From assembly GCF_003086295.3 (NCBI RefSeq), contig NC_092042.1, positions 45,506,137 through 45,570,136 of the forward strand: a stretch of DNA of 64,000 nt, read 5' to 3'. The DNA comes from Arachis hypogaea (Eukaryota; Streptophyta; Magnoliopsida; Fabales; Fabaceae). The notes below the pieces were generated by a model. It was not told the origin of the DNA. It searched no databases and saw only the letters and a list, made by a program, of their open reading frames with translations. The translations under genes were made by a program, and so were the position numbers. This document shows, one piece after another, positions 20,565 through 32,220 of this stretch. Numbering within the stretch: position 1 is the stretch's first letter; each line of letters opens with the position of its first letter.

Positions 20565-21903
20565 TCAATTGCTGAGGATATGGGCTTTTGGAGGATATGA
20601 CCTCAACACCTCTTCTTCTCGATGTGTATTAGGAGGGATGACTTGATCTTCTTTTTGTTCTATTTCCCTTTTGTCCGAATTCTCCGCTGATGGTATCTTG
20701 GAAGTCTCCTTCAATTCCTTCCCACTTCTGAGGGTGATGGCTTGGCATTCCTCCTTTGGGTTTGGATTAATGTTACGGCAATTGGTTTGGCTAGGGATTT
20801 GCTTGAACAAGTAGCCGATTTGTGCCTCGAGTTTCTTGATGGCCGCATCTTGATTTTGCATATTAGATCTCACTTCTTCTTGGAATGCTTTTCTATCTTT
20901 GACTTCCTTGCATAGACCTTCAAGTAAGGTTTCAATTCTAGAGAGTCTATCCTCAGAGTATGATGGTGGGTTTGGGTTATAGGACTGAGGGTGATCATGC
21001 TGGTTTTGATATGGGTGTTGAGGAGTGTGGTTAGGTGGTTGTTGATATGATCTTTGTGATGAGTGTTGGTGGCCAGCATGGTTGTTAGGATTGTGATTTT
21101 GACGTCTCTGGTCTTGGGTTTGGTGTTGTTGGTTTCCCCACCCAAAGTTGGGGTGGTTCTTCCATCTTGGATTGTAAGTTTTGGAGTATGGATCATGATT
21201 TTTCCTTGGTGAATTACCAACATAGTTGGCTTGCTCCCATTCACCTCCTTCCTCTGTGTTTACTCCTTCTTGGGTTGATGATTGTTTGGTGACTGCTGCA
21301 ACTTGGTTCTTCTCCATTTGCTTTGTAAGGTCAGCTAGTTGCTTGGCAATCATCTTGTTTTGAGCTAATAGTGCATCAACATGGTTCAGTTCCATTACAC
21401 CTCGAGTGTTGCTCCTCTCAGAAGCATAGAAGTAGTCATTCTCAGCTACAGTATCAATGATATCTATAGTTTCTTCAATGGTCTTCTTCTTATTCAAAGA
21501 TCCTCCAGATGAGTGGTCCACTGCCTTCTTTGATTCATACGAGAGTCCCTCATAGAAAATATGCAGTTGTACCCATTCATTGAAGATGTCCGGTGGGCAT
21601 CTTCTTGTCAAATCCTTAAACCTCTCCCACGCTTCGTAGAGAGTCTCACCATCTTGTTGCCTAAAAGTCTGTACCTCAGCTCTCAGCCTGTTGATCCTTT
21701 GAGGAGGATAGAACCTTGCCAAGAATTTGTTCACTACATCCTCCCATGCTGTTAAACTCTCCTTTGGGAAAGACTCCAACCATTTAGATGCCTTGTCCCT
21801 GAGTGAAAAGGGGAACAAGAGCAATCTGTAAACATCTGGGTGGACGCCATTAGACTTCACAGTGTCACATATCCTTAGGAAGATAGTTAAATGTTGATTT
21901 GGG
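20565..21903 (-). pseudogene. gag of Element A, N-terminus deleted
   Basis: At least 431 open codons: LLLFPFSLRDKASKWLESF, FLARFYPPQRINRLRAEVQ and VDHSSGGSLNKKKT mark the retrotransposon gag domain, followed by an Asn/Gln/His-rich linker and ECQAITLRSGK. No complete CCHC knuckle is seen. The first visible ATG (21860) is internal; homology with Element C shows that roughly 90 N-terminal codons plus the upstream LTR are gone at the junction with Element B. Confidence 0.85.
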
Positions 21904-22623
21904 TACTTTTCATTTACTCTTCCATATTCTTAATTTGTCTAGAGTTGATATTGGATTATTTTCAGAGTTTATTAATACAAAACTATTTTTACTTTTAATT
22001 AATCTCTTTCATCATTGTTTATTATGTTTGTTTTTATTTTCCCCATTGAATTTGTGAAGTCTACATTTATGATGATGGAGTAGTTTTCCAACTTGATTGG
22101 GAGTTGATTAAAAGGAGAACCTTGAGTTGGAATACTCAAGAGTTCGATTGTAATTGGTTCATTGTTGGTTGGCTTGTTAGTCACTAACTCTAATCCTTCC
22201 CAAGGGAGTGGATTAGGACTCGTGAATAGAAGTTGACTTTTAATTTGACTTTCCTTCATTCGTTGATGGTTAACTAAATGAAAACAATGACTAATTATTA
22301 CTTGGTCTTGAAAAAATTCCAACAAAGATAGAACTTCCAATTAATCTTCTCCTGGTCAAGATTTTATTTAAATCATATAAATTCTCTAATTTAATTTTCT
22401 GTTCATCAAACTCAAAAACCTATTTGAAAAACCTCTGATTGATAAAATAGCACATTTTCCTGCAACTCGTTGGGAGACGACCTGGGACTCATACCCCTAG
22501 TATTTTATTTCTAAAATTGTGACAACTCTTTTCTATATTGATAAGTAGATTTTCGCCGGTTAAGAACTGTACTCACAACGCCATTTTTCTAAATAATTCT
22601 TAATCTGCCAATTTCCGCTCACG
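21904..22623 (+). repeat. 5' LTR fragment of Element B
   Basis: Equivalent to 31496-32215 with scattered substitutions. The first 750 bp or so of the LTR are absent and the fragment abuts gag of Element A. It ends CTCACG where the 3' LTR ends TTACA. Confidence 0.85.
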
Positions 22624-22631
22624 TTAATTTT

Positions 22632-22649
22632 TGGCGCCGTTGCCGGGGA
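22632..22649 (+). other. Primer binding site of Element B, tRNA-Asp
   Basis: TGGCGCCGTTGCCGGGGA, eight bases after the LTR end; perfect match to the Element 1 site. Confidence 0.9.
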
Positions 22650-22742
22650 GTTGCAATAGTGTGCTAATTTATTGATTGGAATTTATTTAATTACATTTTT
22701 CTTTTTATTTTGCTACTGTGAGTTGCATGTTTCTTTCATTGA

Positions 22743-24122
22743 ATGACGTGTTCACTTCCTTATCCAAGCTTGCCAGTATTTAACCCTGAGATTGAAAGAA
22801 CTATTTCACGTATAAGGCAAGCTCGGCGTCAGCTAGTCCTCTCCGAGGATGAATCTGAAACATCATTTAAGGAAGAAATAAGCTCCTTTTCTACTGATTT
22901 AGTTGATTTACGTGCAGGTGACATGGCAGCACCTAGGAGAGTCACTATCCAGGAGGCTGGAGCCCCTGATTTTACACTGTAGCCGTACCAGGTGCAGCAC
23001 CCAGCGGTGGCTGTGGACTTTGAAATAAAGACTGCACTACTCAACTTGATGCCCAAGTTTCATGGCTTACCCGCTCAAGAGCCAATCAAGCACCTTAGGG
23101 ATTTTCAGACAGCTTGTTCTACTGTTAAGCGTGATGGTACTGATGAAACTTCTATTATGTTAAAAGCCTTCCCATTCTCTCTTGAGGGAAAGGCAAGAGA
23201 GTGGTACTACACTCAACCCGGAGCAACTGTTTCTAACTGGGATACACTTAGAAGAGAATTTTTGGACAAATTCTTTCCAACTGAGGTTACCAATAAACTG
23301 AGGAAAGACATTTCCATGATCATTTTGGATGAATCCGAGACTCTCTACGAATGTTGGGAGCGCTTCAATAATCTTCTGGAAGCATGTCCCCACCATATGA
23401 TTGATAAGATAGTATTGCTCGGCTACTTTACACAGGGCATGAAATCTCAAGATAAGACCACATTGGAAGGTGTTAGCAATGGGTCTATGAAAAAGTACAA
23501 GACCACTGATGAGGTATGGCAATTGATCAGTGACTTAGCTGAATCTACTAGGAATCACAAGCAGAAACAAAGTCGGTCAAGAGCTGTTGCAGAGGTATCC
23601 TCTAGCAAAGAGACTGCTGCTCTAACTCAGAGCTTATGTGAAATGCCCAACTTACTGAAGTAGATGCAATTGAGCCAACAACAGGCTCAGCAAGCTCAGC
23701 CTTCTCCACCACAGCAAAGCCAACAGTTGGTTCCCCAAAGAGTATGCGGGATCTGTGCCGATTACAGTCATTATACTGATGAATATCTGCAACTCCAACA
23801 GGAAGACAACAATGTGGCAGCCACTCATAACTTCTATGACCGCCCCAATCAAGGGTACAATCAAGGTGGTAGCTACAACCATGGATGGAAGGATAACCCC
23901 AACCAAGGTTGGAGAGATAATTCTAACCAAGGTTGGACGGACAATTATAATAGAGGAGGCAGAGATAACAATGGAAACCAGAGGTGGAATAACAATAACA
24001 ACTTCAGGCAGCAGAATCAGAATCAGGCCTACAGAGCACCTCATCTAAGGCAGCCTCAAGCATCTCAGCAGACCCCTCAAATCACTTATTTCTCTTCATC
24101 TTCTAATGATGAGCTACTATAA
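22743..24122 (+). pseudogene. gag of Element B, broken
   Basis: Begins MTCSLPYPSLP at 22743. The gag domain includes LKAFPFSLEGKAREWYY, FLDKFFPTEVTNKLRK and YECWERFNNLLEACPHH. It then has a Gln-rich linker and a zinc-knuckle-like CGICADYSHYTDEY whose last Cys is Tyr. After that come Gly/Asn-rich repeats (NQGW, NRGGRDNNGN). Stops at 22980 (TAG), 23661 (TAG) and 24120 (TAA) interrupt it. The N-terminal half differs from Elements A and C, so B is a separate Athila-like family. Confidence 0.85.
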
Positions 24123-25580
24123 TCTATTGATCGGAGACAGCAGGCCGTGGAAAATAACCTTACTTCTACTCTAAATGGTCTGAACTCTACCTTGCAAGCC
24201 CTTGTCTCACAGATTGGAACACTGAATAACTCTAATAACCAGTCTTCAAGCTCTGGTGGACTCCCCTCTTAACCATTACCCAACCCCAAGGGTGGCATCA
24301 ATGCCATTACGCTGAGATCTAGAACCACACTGCAAGAGAGGAATCCAGAGGGACCAAGCCCGCCAGAACACGCCCCAGCTGCGGACACGGTTGAGCTAGA
24401 GGATGTTAAAGAAGAAGATGAAGCACAAGGCATGGCTGAAGCAGAAGCAGCCCAACCAAGGAATGCAGAACCCCAGCAAGCTGAAGCTATAAAAGACGCC
24501 ACTCCTATTCCATTTCCACACCTTGCTAAGAAGCCCAAAAAGCAGATGGAACTTGATCCCAAAATGGTAGAGATATTCAAAAAGGTTGAGGTAACTGTTC
24601 CCCTTTTTGATGTTATTCAGCAAGTACCTAAATACACAAAGTTTCTAAAAGAATTGTGCATACATAAAGATAAAATTAATGAATTAGAAACTATTCCTTT
24701 AGGTAGTTCTATATCTGCTTTAATGGGAAATATACCTGAAAAATGTAGTGACCCAGGCCCGTGCATGGTTAACTGTACCATTGGAGGTGTGATATTTTCT
24801 GACTGTATGTGTGATTTAGGAGCATGCGTGAGTATTATGCCCTTGTCTATATATAATGCTTTAAGGCTCCCTCCCTTAAAAAGGTCGACAGCTCGTTTTG
24901 TGTTAGCAGATAAAAGCATTATCACAGTGATTGGAATTGCTGAAGATGTGTTAGTGAGCATTAAGGGGCTCACGTTTCCCATTGACTTCTATATCCTGGA
25001 GATGCCCCAAAATGACTCAGGAAGACCTTCGTCAATCCTTCTTGGAAGACCGTTCTTGAAGACTTCAAAATTCAAGCTGGATGTCTTTTCGGGAACCTAT
25101 TCCTTTGAGGTAGATGGCAGAATAGTGAGCCTCAATCTGGATGAAGCTATGAAGCACCCCCCAGAAGATCACTCCATATTCCAATGTGACATCATTGACG
25201 AAATCATAGCAGCAACTCACCAGGAAGACATGGAAGAGAATCACATGGAGCAAGACCCAAGTATGGGGACACCCTCTGAACATACTGAAGATTCATCACC
25301 ATTTTCACCAGCCCCAGATAATCCAGAACCAAACCATGAGCGGAAAATGGAATTAAAGCCCCTTCCTCCAAACCTCAAGTATGCATACCTTGAGGACAAG
25401 CAGAAGTTTCCAGTTATGATTGCAAGGGAGCTCACTTCCCAACAAGAAGAACAACTACTTAGTGTATTGAGGACGCATAAGAAAGCAATTGGATGGAGCT
25501 TGGCGGATATAGTAGGCATTAGCCCTCAAGTTTGTGAACATATAATATTCTTAGAAGAAGGAGCAAAGCCTGTCCATTAA
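24123..25580 (+). pseudogene. gag-pol linker and protease of Element B
   Basis: Continues in frame as a linker with the GGINAITLRS block, one stop (TAA near 24270), an acidic stretch, then protease with CDLGACVSIMPLS (near 24810) and SILLGRPFLKTS. It ends with the conserved pre-RT segment HKKAIGWSLADIVGISP and a TAA at 25578. The linker Lys/Pro block PIPFPHLAKKPKKQ is typical of this family. Confidence 0.82.
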
Positions 25581-26443
25581 CCTCAAAGAAGATTGAATCC
25601 CACCATCTTAGAAGTTGTCAAGAAGGAAGTAACCAAACTGCTTGAAGTAGATATCATTTACCCCATTTCAGATAGCAAATGGGTCAGTCCAGTACAAGTG
25701 GTGCCCAAGAAGTCTGGAGTCACAATAATAAGGAATGAGCAAGGAGAACTTCTGACAACCAGAGTGCAGAATGCATGGAGAGTTTGCATTGACTACAGGC
25801 GTCTCAACCAAGCCACTTGCAAGGATCATTATCCCTTGCCATTCATTGATCAGATGCTTGATCGCCTGTCAGATAAATCTCAGTACTGCTTTCTAGATGG
25901 TTATACAGGTTATTTCAAATCCATATAGCTCCTGAAGATCAGGAAAAGACTACTTTTACATGTCCTTTTGGAACTTATGCTTATAAAATAATGCCCTTTG
26001 GCTTATGCAATGAACCAGCTACTTTCCAAAGGTATATGATGAGTCTTTTCTCTGATCTCATTGAGACCTGTATGGAAGTTTTTATGGATGACTTTAGCGT
26101 ATATGGTGATTCATTTAACCTTTTCTTGGATAGTTTATCTAAAGTATTGGAAAGGTGTGTTAGTTCAAACCTTGTTTTAAATTTTGAAAAGTGTCATTTT
26201 ATGGTGAAACAAGGCATTGATCTAGGACATGTTGTTTCTGATACTGGTATCTCTATTGACCCAGCAAAGGTGGATGTTATTTCTAGTTTACCTTACCCCT
26301 CCTCTGTGAGGGAAGTCCGTTCGTTCTTTGGCCATGTAGGTTTTTACAGGAGATTCATTAAGGACTTCAGTAAGCTAGCACTGCCCTTATCCAGACTACT
26401 ACAGAAAGACATTGAGTTCGAGTTCAGTGAGGATTGCAAATAA
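25581..26443 (+). pseudogene. Reverse transcriptase of Element B
   Basis: RT motifs in order: [61 protein letters not shown], catalytic FMDDF near 26080, and [20 protein letters not shown]. One missing base near 25906 shifts the frame, and TAA at 26441 ends this part. Asp residues of the active site are intact, but the frame is not. Confidence 0.86.
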
Positions 26444-27835
26444 GCATTTGATAAGCTGAAGACCGCCCTAACTCAAGCTCCGATTATAAGGGGACCAGAT
26501 TGGAGTCAACCATTTGAAATCATGTGTGACGCCTCCAATCATACAATAGGAGCAGCACTGGCTCAACATGAAGGTAATGACCCTTTTGTAATTGCCTATG
26601 CATCTAAGACTTTAGATGCTGCTCAATCTAATTACACTACTACTGAAAAAGAGCTTCTAGCTATTATTTTTGCTCTGGATAAATTCCGAGCCTATTTACT
26701 TGGTACTACAGTAGTAGTGTACTCAGACCATGTAGCTCTAAAATATTTATTAGCTAAAAAGGAGTCTAAACCAAGGCTAATAAGTTGGATGCTACTACTG
26801 CAAGAATTTAATTTGGAAATTAAAGATAGGAGTGGTAACCAAAATTTAGTGGCTGACCACTTGAGTCGCCTTGAGCACATTAAAGATGACTCCATTCCTA
26901 TCAATGATAATTTCCAATTTGATAGCTTACAGGCAGTATCTGATGTAATTCCTTGGTATGCACCTGTAGCTAATTATCTAGTTAGCCACACTTTTCCTCC
27001 CGATTTCACTAAGCATCAAAGAGACAAGCTGAAAAGCGAGTCCAAATACTATGTATGGGATGACCCATATCTATGGAGGTGTGGTGCTGACCAGGTAATT
27101 AGACAGTGTGTACCTCAATCAGAATTTCAGTCCATTTTAGAGGCCTGCCACTCATCTGAGAGTGGAGGACATTTTGGCCCTCAACGAACTGCTAGAAAAA
27201 ACTGTGGATTCTGGTGGCCTACCCTTTTTAAAGATGCTGCTGACCTTTGTAAATCTTGTCTTCCGTGCCAAAGATTTGGTAATATATCTCAGAGGGATGA
27301 AATGCCTCAACAAATTATGCTTTTCTGTGAAATTTTTTATGTTTGGGGCATTGACTTCATGGGTCCATTTCGAAATTCTAATGGTCACCTTTATATACTA
27401 TTAGCTGTAGATTATGTTTCTAAATGGGTGGAAGAAATTCCTACCCGTACTGATGATGCTAACACTGTTGTTTTCTTTATTAGAAACCATATTATTTGTC
27501 GCTTTGGATCACCACGAGCAATCGTGAGCGATCAAGGCACTCACTTTTGTAATAGGAGACTAACAGGTTTACTAAAAAGGCATGGGAGAATTCATAAGGT
27601 ATCAACAGCCTATCACCCCCAGACTAATGGGCAAGCAGAGGTGTCTAACAGAGAGATAAAGTGCATACTGCAAAAGATTGTCAAGCCTCATAGAAAGGAC
27701 TGGAGCACCAGGCTCCAAGACGCGCTTTGGGCATATCGGACAGCATACAAGACACTGATTGGGATGAGTCCTTTCCGCTTGGTTTATGGAAAGGCCTGTC
27801 ATCTCCCAGTTGAGTTGGAACACAAAGCCTTCTGA
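26444..27835 (+). pseudogene. RNase H and integrase of Element B
   Basis: RNase H has CDASNH, TEKELLA, YSDH and VADHLSR, all four catalytic positions. Integrase has [15 protein letters not shown] plus CLPCQ (HHCC zinc site), then [18 protein letters not shown] and GQAEVSNRE (D, D, E). The open run is 437 codons from 26522, ending at a TGA (27833) where related elements have Trp. This is the best preserved enzyme segment on the plus strand. Confidence 0.86.
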
Positions 27836-28252
27836 GTAGTAAAGGAATGCAACATGGACTATGAGAGAGCCGGAGCTGAACGGAAGTTGCAACTTCAAGA
27901 ATTAGATAACCTCCGCCTAGAAGCTTATGAAAACTCCAGGCTGTATAAAGAGAAAGTGAAGGCTGTGCATAACAAGAACATCAAGAGAAGAGAATTCTAA
28001 CCTGGGGACTTAGTCCTACTTTACAACTCTAGAATGCGACCCATGCCAGGCAAGCTGAGATCCAGATGGGATGGTCCCTATCAAGTAGAGCGGGTGGAAC
28101 CATACGGAGTCTTTCACTTGAGCCATCCTTCAAGCTCTGAACTTATTAATGTCAATAGACATCGCTTGAAGTTATTCCATGGCAAAAAAATGGCACAAAA
28201 CCAGGAACTAGAGATCTTCCTCTTGGAAGATCCGCCCACAGCAGAAGACTGA
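27836..28252 (+). pseudogene. Integrase C-terminus of Element B
   Basis: In-frame continuation: ERAGAERKLQLQELDNLRLEAYENS, one TAA near 28000, then LRSRWDGPYQVERVEPYGVF and INVNRHRLKLF, the plant gypsy integrase C-terminal region, ending at 28252. No chromodomain. Confidence 0.8.
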
Positions 28253-28295
28253 GCTAGTGGAGCGTCCAACTTAAGGACGTTAAAGCAAAGTGCTG

Positions 28296-28313
28296 GGTGG
28301 GAGACAACCCACC
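28296..28313 (+). other. Post-pol hairpin of Element B
   Basis: GGTGGGAGACAACCCACC forms a 6-bp stem with loop AGACAA about 45 bp after the pol stop, preceded by AAAGCAAAGTGCTG. The stem differs from the other elements but still pairs. Confidence 0.6.
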
Positions 28314-28365
28314 ATGGTATGATCGTTCCTTCCCCTCTTCTTACTTTCCTTCATCAATAACTCTT

Positions 28366-29989
28366 TGGTGGACGAAATTGTGATCATCAACAATGGCTCC
28401 AAAGACTTGGTACTCTCAAACATAAATCACACTTTGTCACAACTCTGCACAACTAACCAGCAAGTGTACTGGGTCGTCCAAGTAATACCTTACGTGAGCA
28501 AGGGTCGATCCCACAGAGATTGTTGGTATGAAGCAAGCTATGGTCATCTTGTAAATCTCAGTTAGGCGAATAATAAAAGGTTATGGAGTTTTCAAATAAT
28601 AATAATAAATAATCAGAAAATAAAGATAGAAATACTTATGTAAATCATTGGTGAGAATTTCAGACAAGTGTATGGAGGTGCTTGTCCCTGTTGAATCTCT
28701 GCTTTCCTACTGCTTTCATCCAATCCTTTCCATGGCAAGCCGTATGTAGCGCATCACCGTTGTCAATGGCTACATCCCATCCTCTCAGTGAAAATGGTCC
28801 AAATGCTCTGTCACAGCACGACTAATCATCTGTCGCTTCTCGATCATGTTGGAATAGAATCCCTTTATTCTTTTACGTTTGTCATCACACCCAGCAATCG
28901 CGAGTTTGAAGCTTGTCACAGTCATTCAATCCCGAAATCCTACTTGGAATACCACAGACAAGGTTAGACTTTCCGGATTCCCATGAATGCCACCATCAAT
29001 TCTAGCTTATACCACGAAGATTCTGATTAAGGAATCCAAGAGATATGCGCCCGGTCTAAGGTAGAACAGAAGTGGTTGTCAGTCACGCGTTCATAGGTGA
29101 GAATGATGATGAGTGTCACAGATCATCACATTCATCATGTTGAAGTGCAACGGATATCTTAGAATAAGATTAAGTCAAATTGAATAGAAAATAGTAGTAC
29201 TTGCATTAAAACTCAAGGTACAGCAGAGCTCCACACCCTTAATCTATGGTGTGCAGAAACTCCACCGTTGAAAATACATAAGTGATGAAGGTCCAGGCAT
29301 GGCCGAGAGGCCATCCCCCAAAACGTGATCACAGGATCAAAAATACAATCCAGGATGTCTAATATGATAGTAAAAAGTCCAATTTATACTAGACTAGCTA
29401 CTAGGGTTTACAGAAGTAAGTAATTAATGCAGAAATTCACTTCCGGGGCCCACTTGGTGTGTGCTTGGGCTGAGCTTGATCTATCCACGAGCTGAGGCTT
29501 CTCTTGGAGTTGAACGACAAGTTGTAACGTGTTGTGGGCGTTCAACTCTGGTTCGTGACGTGTTTCTGGCGTTTGACTCCAGAAATGCAGCATGGAACTG
29601 GCGTTGAGCGCCAGTTTACGTCATCTGATTACGAATAAAGTATGGACTATTATATATTGCTGGAAACCTCTTGATGTCTACTTTACAACGCTGTTGAGAG
29701 CGTGCCATTTGGAGTTCTGTAACTTCAGAAAATCCATTTCGAGTGCAGGGAGGTCAGAATCCAACAGTATCAACAGTCCTTTGTCAGCCTTCTTATCAGA
29801 GTTTTTCCCAAGTCCCTCAATTTCAGCCAGAAATTACCTGAAATCACAGAAAAACACACAAACTCATAGTAAAGTCTAGAAATGTGAATTTAGCATAAAA
29901 ACTAATGAAATCATCCCTAAAAGTAACTAGATCATACTAAAAACTACCTAAAAATAATGCCAAAAAGCGTATAAATTATCCGCTCATCA
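28366..29989 (-). mobile_element. Solo LTR 1 (FIDEL/Feral-like), in Element B
   Basis: A single 1624-bp LTR in minus orientation, ending in TGATGAGCGG on the minus strand at 29989 and flanked on both sides by CTCTT (28361-28365, 29990-29994). No internal sequence. Solo LTRs arise by recombination between the two LTRs of a full element. A TATAAATT box is at the complement of 29391-29398. Confidence 0.95.
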
Positions 29990-29994
29990 CTCTT

Positions 29995-30705
29995 CTCAGT
30001 ACTAATGCCTATATTTTGCATCTCATCCGTATATTGCATATTGCATATAAAAAAAATCTTTATTTTAGTAAATAAGGGGACAAAAATCACCCTAATGATA
30101 AGTCAGAGTTCAATAATCAATGCACATGTGAAAAAATTAAAATAAAGGTTGATGCATGAGTATGGAATGTGAAAAATAAATTTTGGGTAGCTAGTATGAA
30201 TGTTGAAATTATATAGAGTATATGTATGTTAGGTGAGAGCTTAGGTTAATTAAAGATTCAATGCATAAGCTCACTTAGCCATATGTGTACCCTCACCCTT
30301 ACCTTAGCCCCATTACAACCGTGAAAAGACCTCATGATGTTTGCATTGGCACTTTAAAATTGTTGATTGGTTAGGTGAAAAATAAAATTTTTGAAAGCAT
30401 GATTAGAGAAGGATAGAGTGATTACCCCATATACTAGAGAGGATTAAAGTGCACACGCACCAATAGTAAGGGTTCAATGCTCGATCCTGTGTTCCCTGCT
30501 TTCACGAGCTATCTTCTTACAAATTTACCTGCTTTTACTGTATGATTTGAATTAGTGGAATCTGCCCCATGTTTTGTCTTAGAGAACTTATCTATTTTTA
30601 ATCATATAGACAAAATCATATAGTTGCATTCATGTATATATAGGTTGCATTGCATTGCATGAATCTCACATATCCCTACTCATTTAAATTTGTCTCCTTC
30701 AACTA
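29995..30705 (+). other. 3' non-coding region of Element B
   Basis: About 700 bp, AT-rich, between the solo LTR and the pre-LTR hairpin. No coding frame recognised; no 3' ORF of the kind seen in Elements 1, 2 and C. Confidence 0.55.
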
Positions 30706-30741
30706 AGCATGAGGACATGCTAATGTTTAAGTGTGGGGAGG
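30706..30741 (+). other. Hairpin plus polypurine tract of Element B
   Basis: AGCATGAGGACATGCT (30706-30721) forms a 6-bp stem with loop AGGA, followed by TTTAAGTGTGGGGAGG (30726-30741), a good polypurine tract, one base before the 3' LTR. Confidence 0.7.
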
Positions 30742-30742
30742 T

Positions 30743-32215
30743 TAATAAACCATTATTTTATGAATTATATTGTGTTTAATTGAGTGATTTTATCAAGTCT
30801 TCACCCACTTATTCATATAATTTGCATGTATTTACAATTCCTTCCTGAAAATGTTCCATGATTGAAAACTTGCTTCCTAAAGATCTTTTAATTGTATATT
30901 TTTATTCTCCTTCGTACCATTCGATGTCGTGATCTGTCTGTTAAGTGTTTCAGGCTTCATAGGGCAGGAATGGCGTAAGGAATGGAGAGGAAGCTTGCAA
31001 AAATGGAAGGAACACAAGGAATTGAGAAGATTACCAGCAAAAAGCGACGCGGGCGCATGGCTCACGCGACCGTGCAAAATGGAGGAAATCGTAGTCACGC
31101 GCTCGCATGCCTGATGCGACCGCGTGGATTGGAAGCTGTACAAGTGACGCGAATGCGTGGATGACGCGCACGCGTGACACATGAAACGCTGAGTGACGCG
31201 AACGTGTGGACGACGCGGTCGCATGACGTGCGCGATCTGTAGAATTACAGAAGTTGATGGCATAGATTCTGGGACGCGTTCCAACCCAGTTTTTGGCCTA
31301 GATACACAGATTAGAGCCAGGGAACATGCAGAGACAAGTGGAACAATTCATTCCCCATAATTTCTAGTTTTTAGATCTGATTTTACTTCTCCCCTAGGTT
31401 TCTCTTTTGACATTCATAAATTAGAATTTGAAGATTTTTGGCTTTGGCTTTTGAGAAGAGTCTACCTCCAGAACTGGTCATTATAGTTTGTTATTTACTT
31501 TTCATTTACTCTTCCATATTCTTAATTTGTCCAGAGTTGATATTGGATTATTTTCAGAGTTTATTAATACAAAACTATTTTTACTTTTAATTAATCTCTT
31601 TCTTCATTGTTTATTATGTCTCTTTTTATTTTCCCCATTGATTTTGTGAACTCTACATTTATGATGATAGAGTAGTTTCCCAACTTGATTGGGAGTTGAT
31701 TAAAAGGAGAACCTTGAGTTGGAATGCTCAAGAGTTCGATTGTAATTGGTTCATTGTTGGTTGGCTTGTTAGTCACTAACTCTAATCCTTCCCAAGGGAA
31801 AGGATTAGGACTCGTGAACAGAAGTTGACTTTTAATTTGACTTTCCTTCATTCGTTGAGGGTTAACTAAATGAAAACAATGACTAATTATTAATTGGTCT
31901 TGACAAAATTCCAACAAGGATAGAACTTCCAATTAATCTTCTCCCAGTCAAGATTTTATTTAAATTATATAAATTCTCTAATTTAATTTTTTGTTCATCA
32001 AACTCAAAAAACCATTTGGAAAACTTCTGATTGATAAAATAGGACATTTTTCTACAACTCGTTGGGAGACGACCTGGGACTCATACTCCTAGTATTTTAT
32101 TTCTAAAATTGTGACAACTCTTTTCTAAATTGATAAGTGAATTTTCGCCGGTTAAGAACTGTACTCACAATGCCATTTTTCTAAATAATTCTTAATCTAC
32201 CAATTTTCTCTTACA
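30743..32215 (+). repeat. 3' LTR of Element B
   Basis: 1473 bp, starting TAATAAACC (expected TG, so G to A) and ending TTACA. The last 720 bp match 21904-22623. It includes a GACGCG/CGCGT inverted-repeat cluster at 31038-31240. Confidence 0.8.
31038..31240. repeat. GACGCG...CGCGT inverted-repeat cluster in LTR of Element B
   Basis: Repeated units of the form GACGCG-NN-CGCGTGG-A-GACGCG, for example near 31146-31180 and 31195-31225, with CpG in nearly every half-site. The rest of the LTR is AT-rich, so this is a sharp local change in composition. Confidence 0.75.
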
Positions 32216-32220
32216 TCACA

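Larger units (their letters stand above)
13090..21903 (-). mobile_element. Element A: Athila-like Ty3/gypsy element, 5' truncated
   Basis: In minus orientation the order is gag (from 21903), protease, RT-RNase H-integrase, post-pol hairpin, long 3' non-coding region, hairpin plus TAAGTTTGGTGT, 3' LTR. The N-terminus of gag, the primer site and the 5' LTR are missing: at 21903/21904 the sequence changes abruptly into the LTR of Element B. No 3' ORF is seen between pol and the 3' LTR, unlike Element C. Confidence 0.85.
21904..32215 (+). mobile_element. Element B: Ty3/gypsy (Athila-like) element with truncated 5' LTR
   Basis: Plus-strand order: 720 bp of 5' LTR, tRNA-Asp primer site, gag, protease, RT, RNase H, integrase, post-pol hairpin, 3' non-coding region holding a solo LTR (28366-29989), hairpin plus TTTAAGTGTGGGGAGG, 3' LTR. 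The 3' flank TCACA (32216-32220) followed by Element D sequence suggests insertion into D. The matching 5' flank is deleted. Confidence 0.85.

Noticed and set aside
20870..21244. 124-codon Thr/His-rich frame inside gag of Element A
   Set aside because: It overlaps the Asn/Gln/His-rich linker of the true gag frame and arises from codon-composition shadowing.
24269..24580. 103-codon Ser/Ala/Gly-rich minus-strand frame
   Set aside because: Antisense shadow of the acidic linker in gag-pol of Element B.
28366..29989. A truncated full element rather than a solo LTR
   Set aside because: Both LTR ends and a perfect CTCTT duplication are present with no internal sequence, which is diagnostic for a solo LTR.
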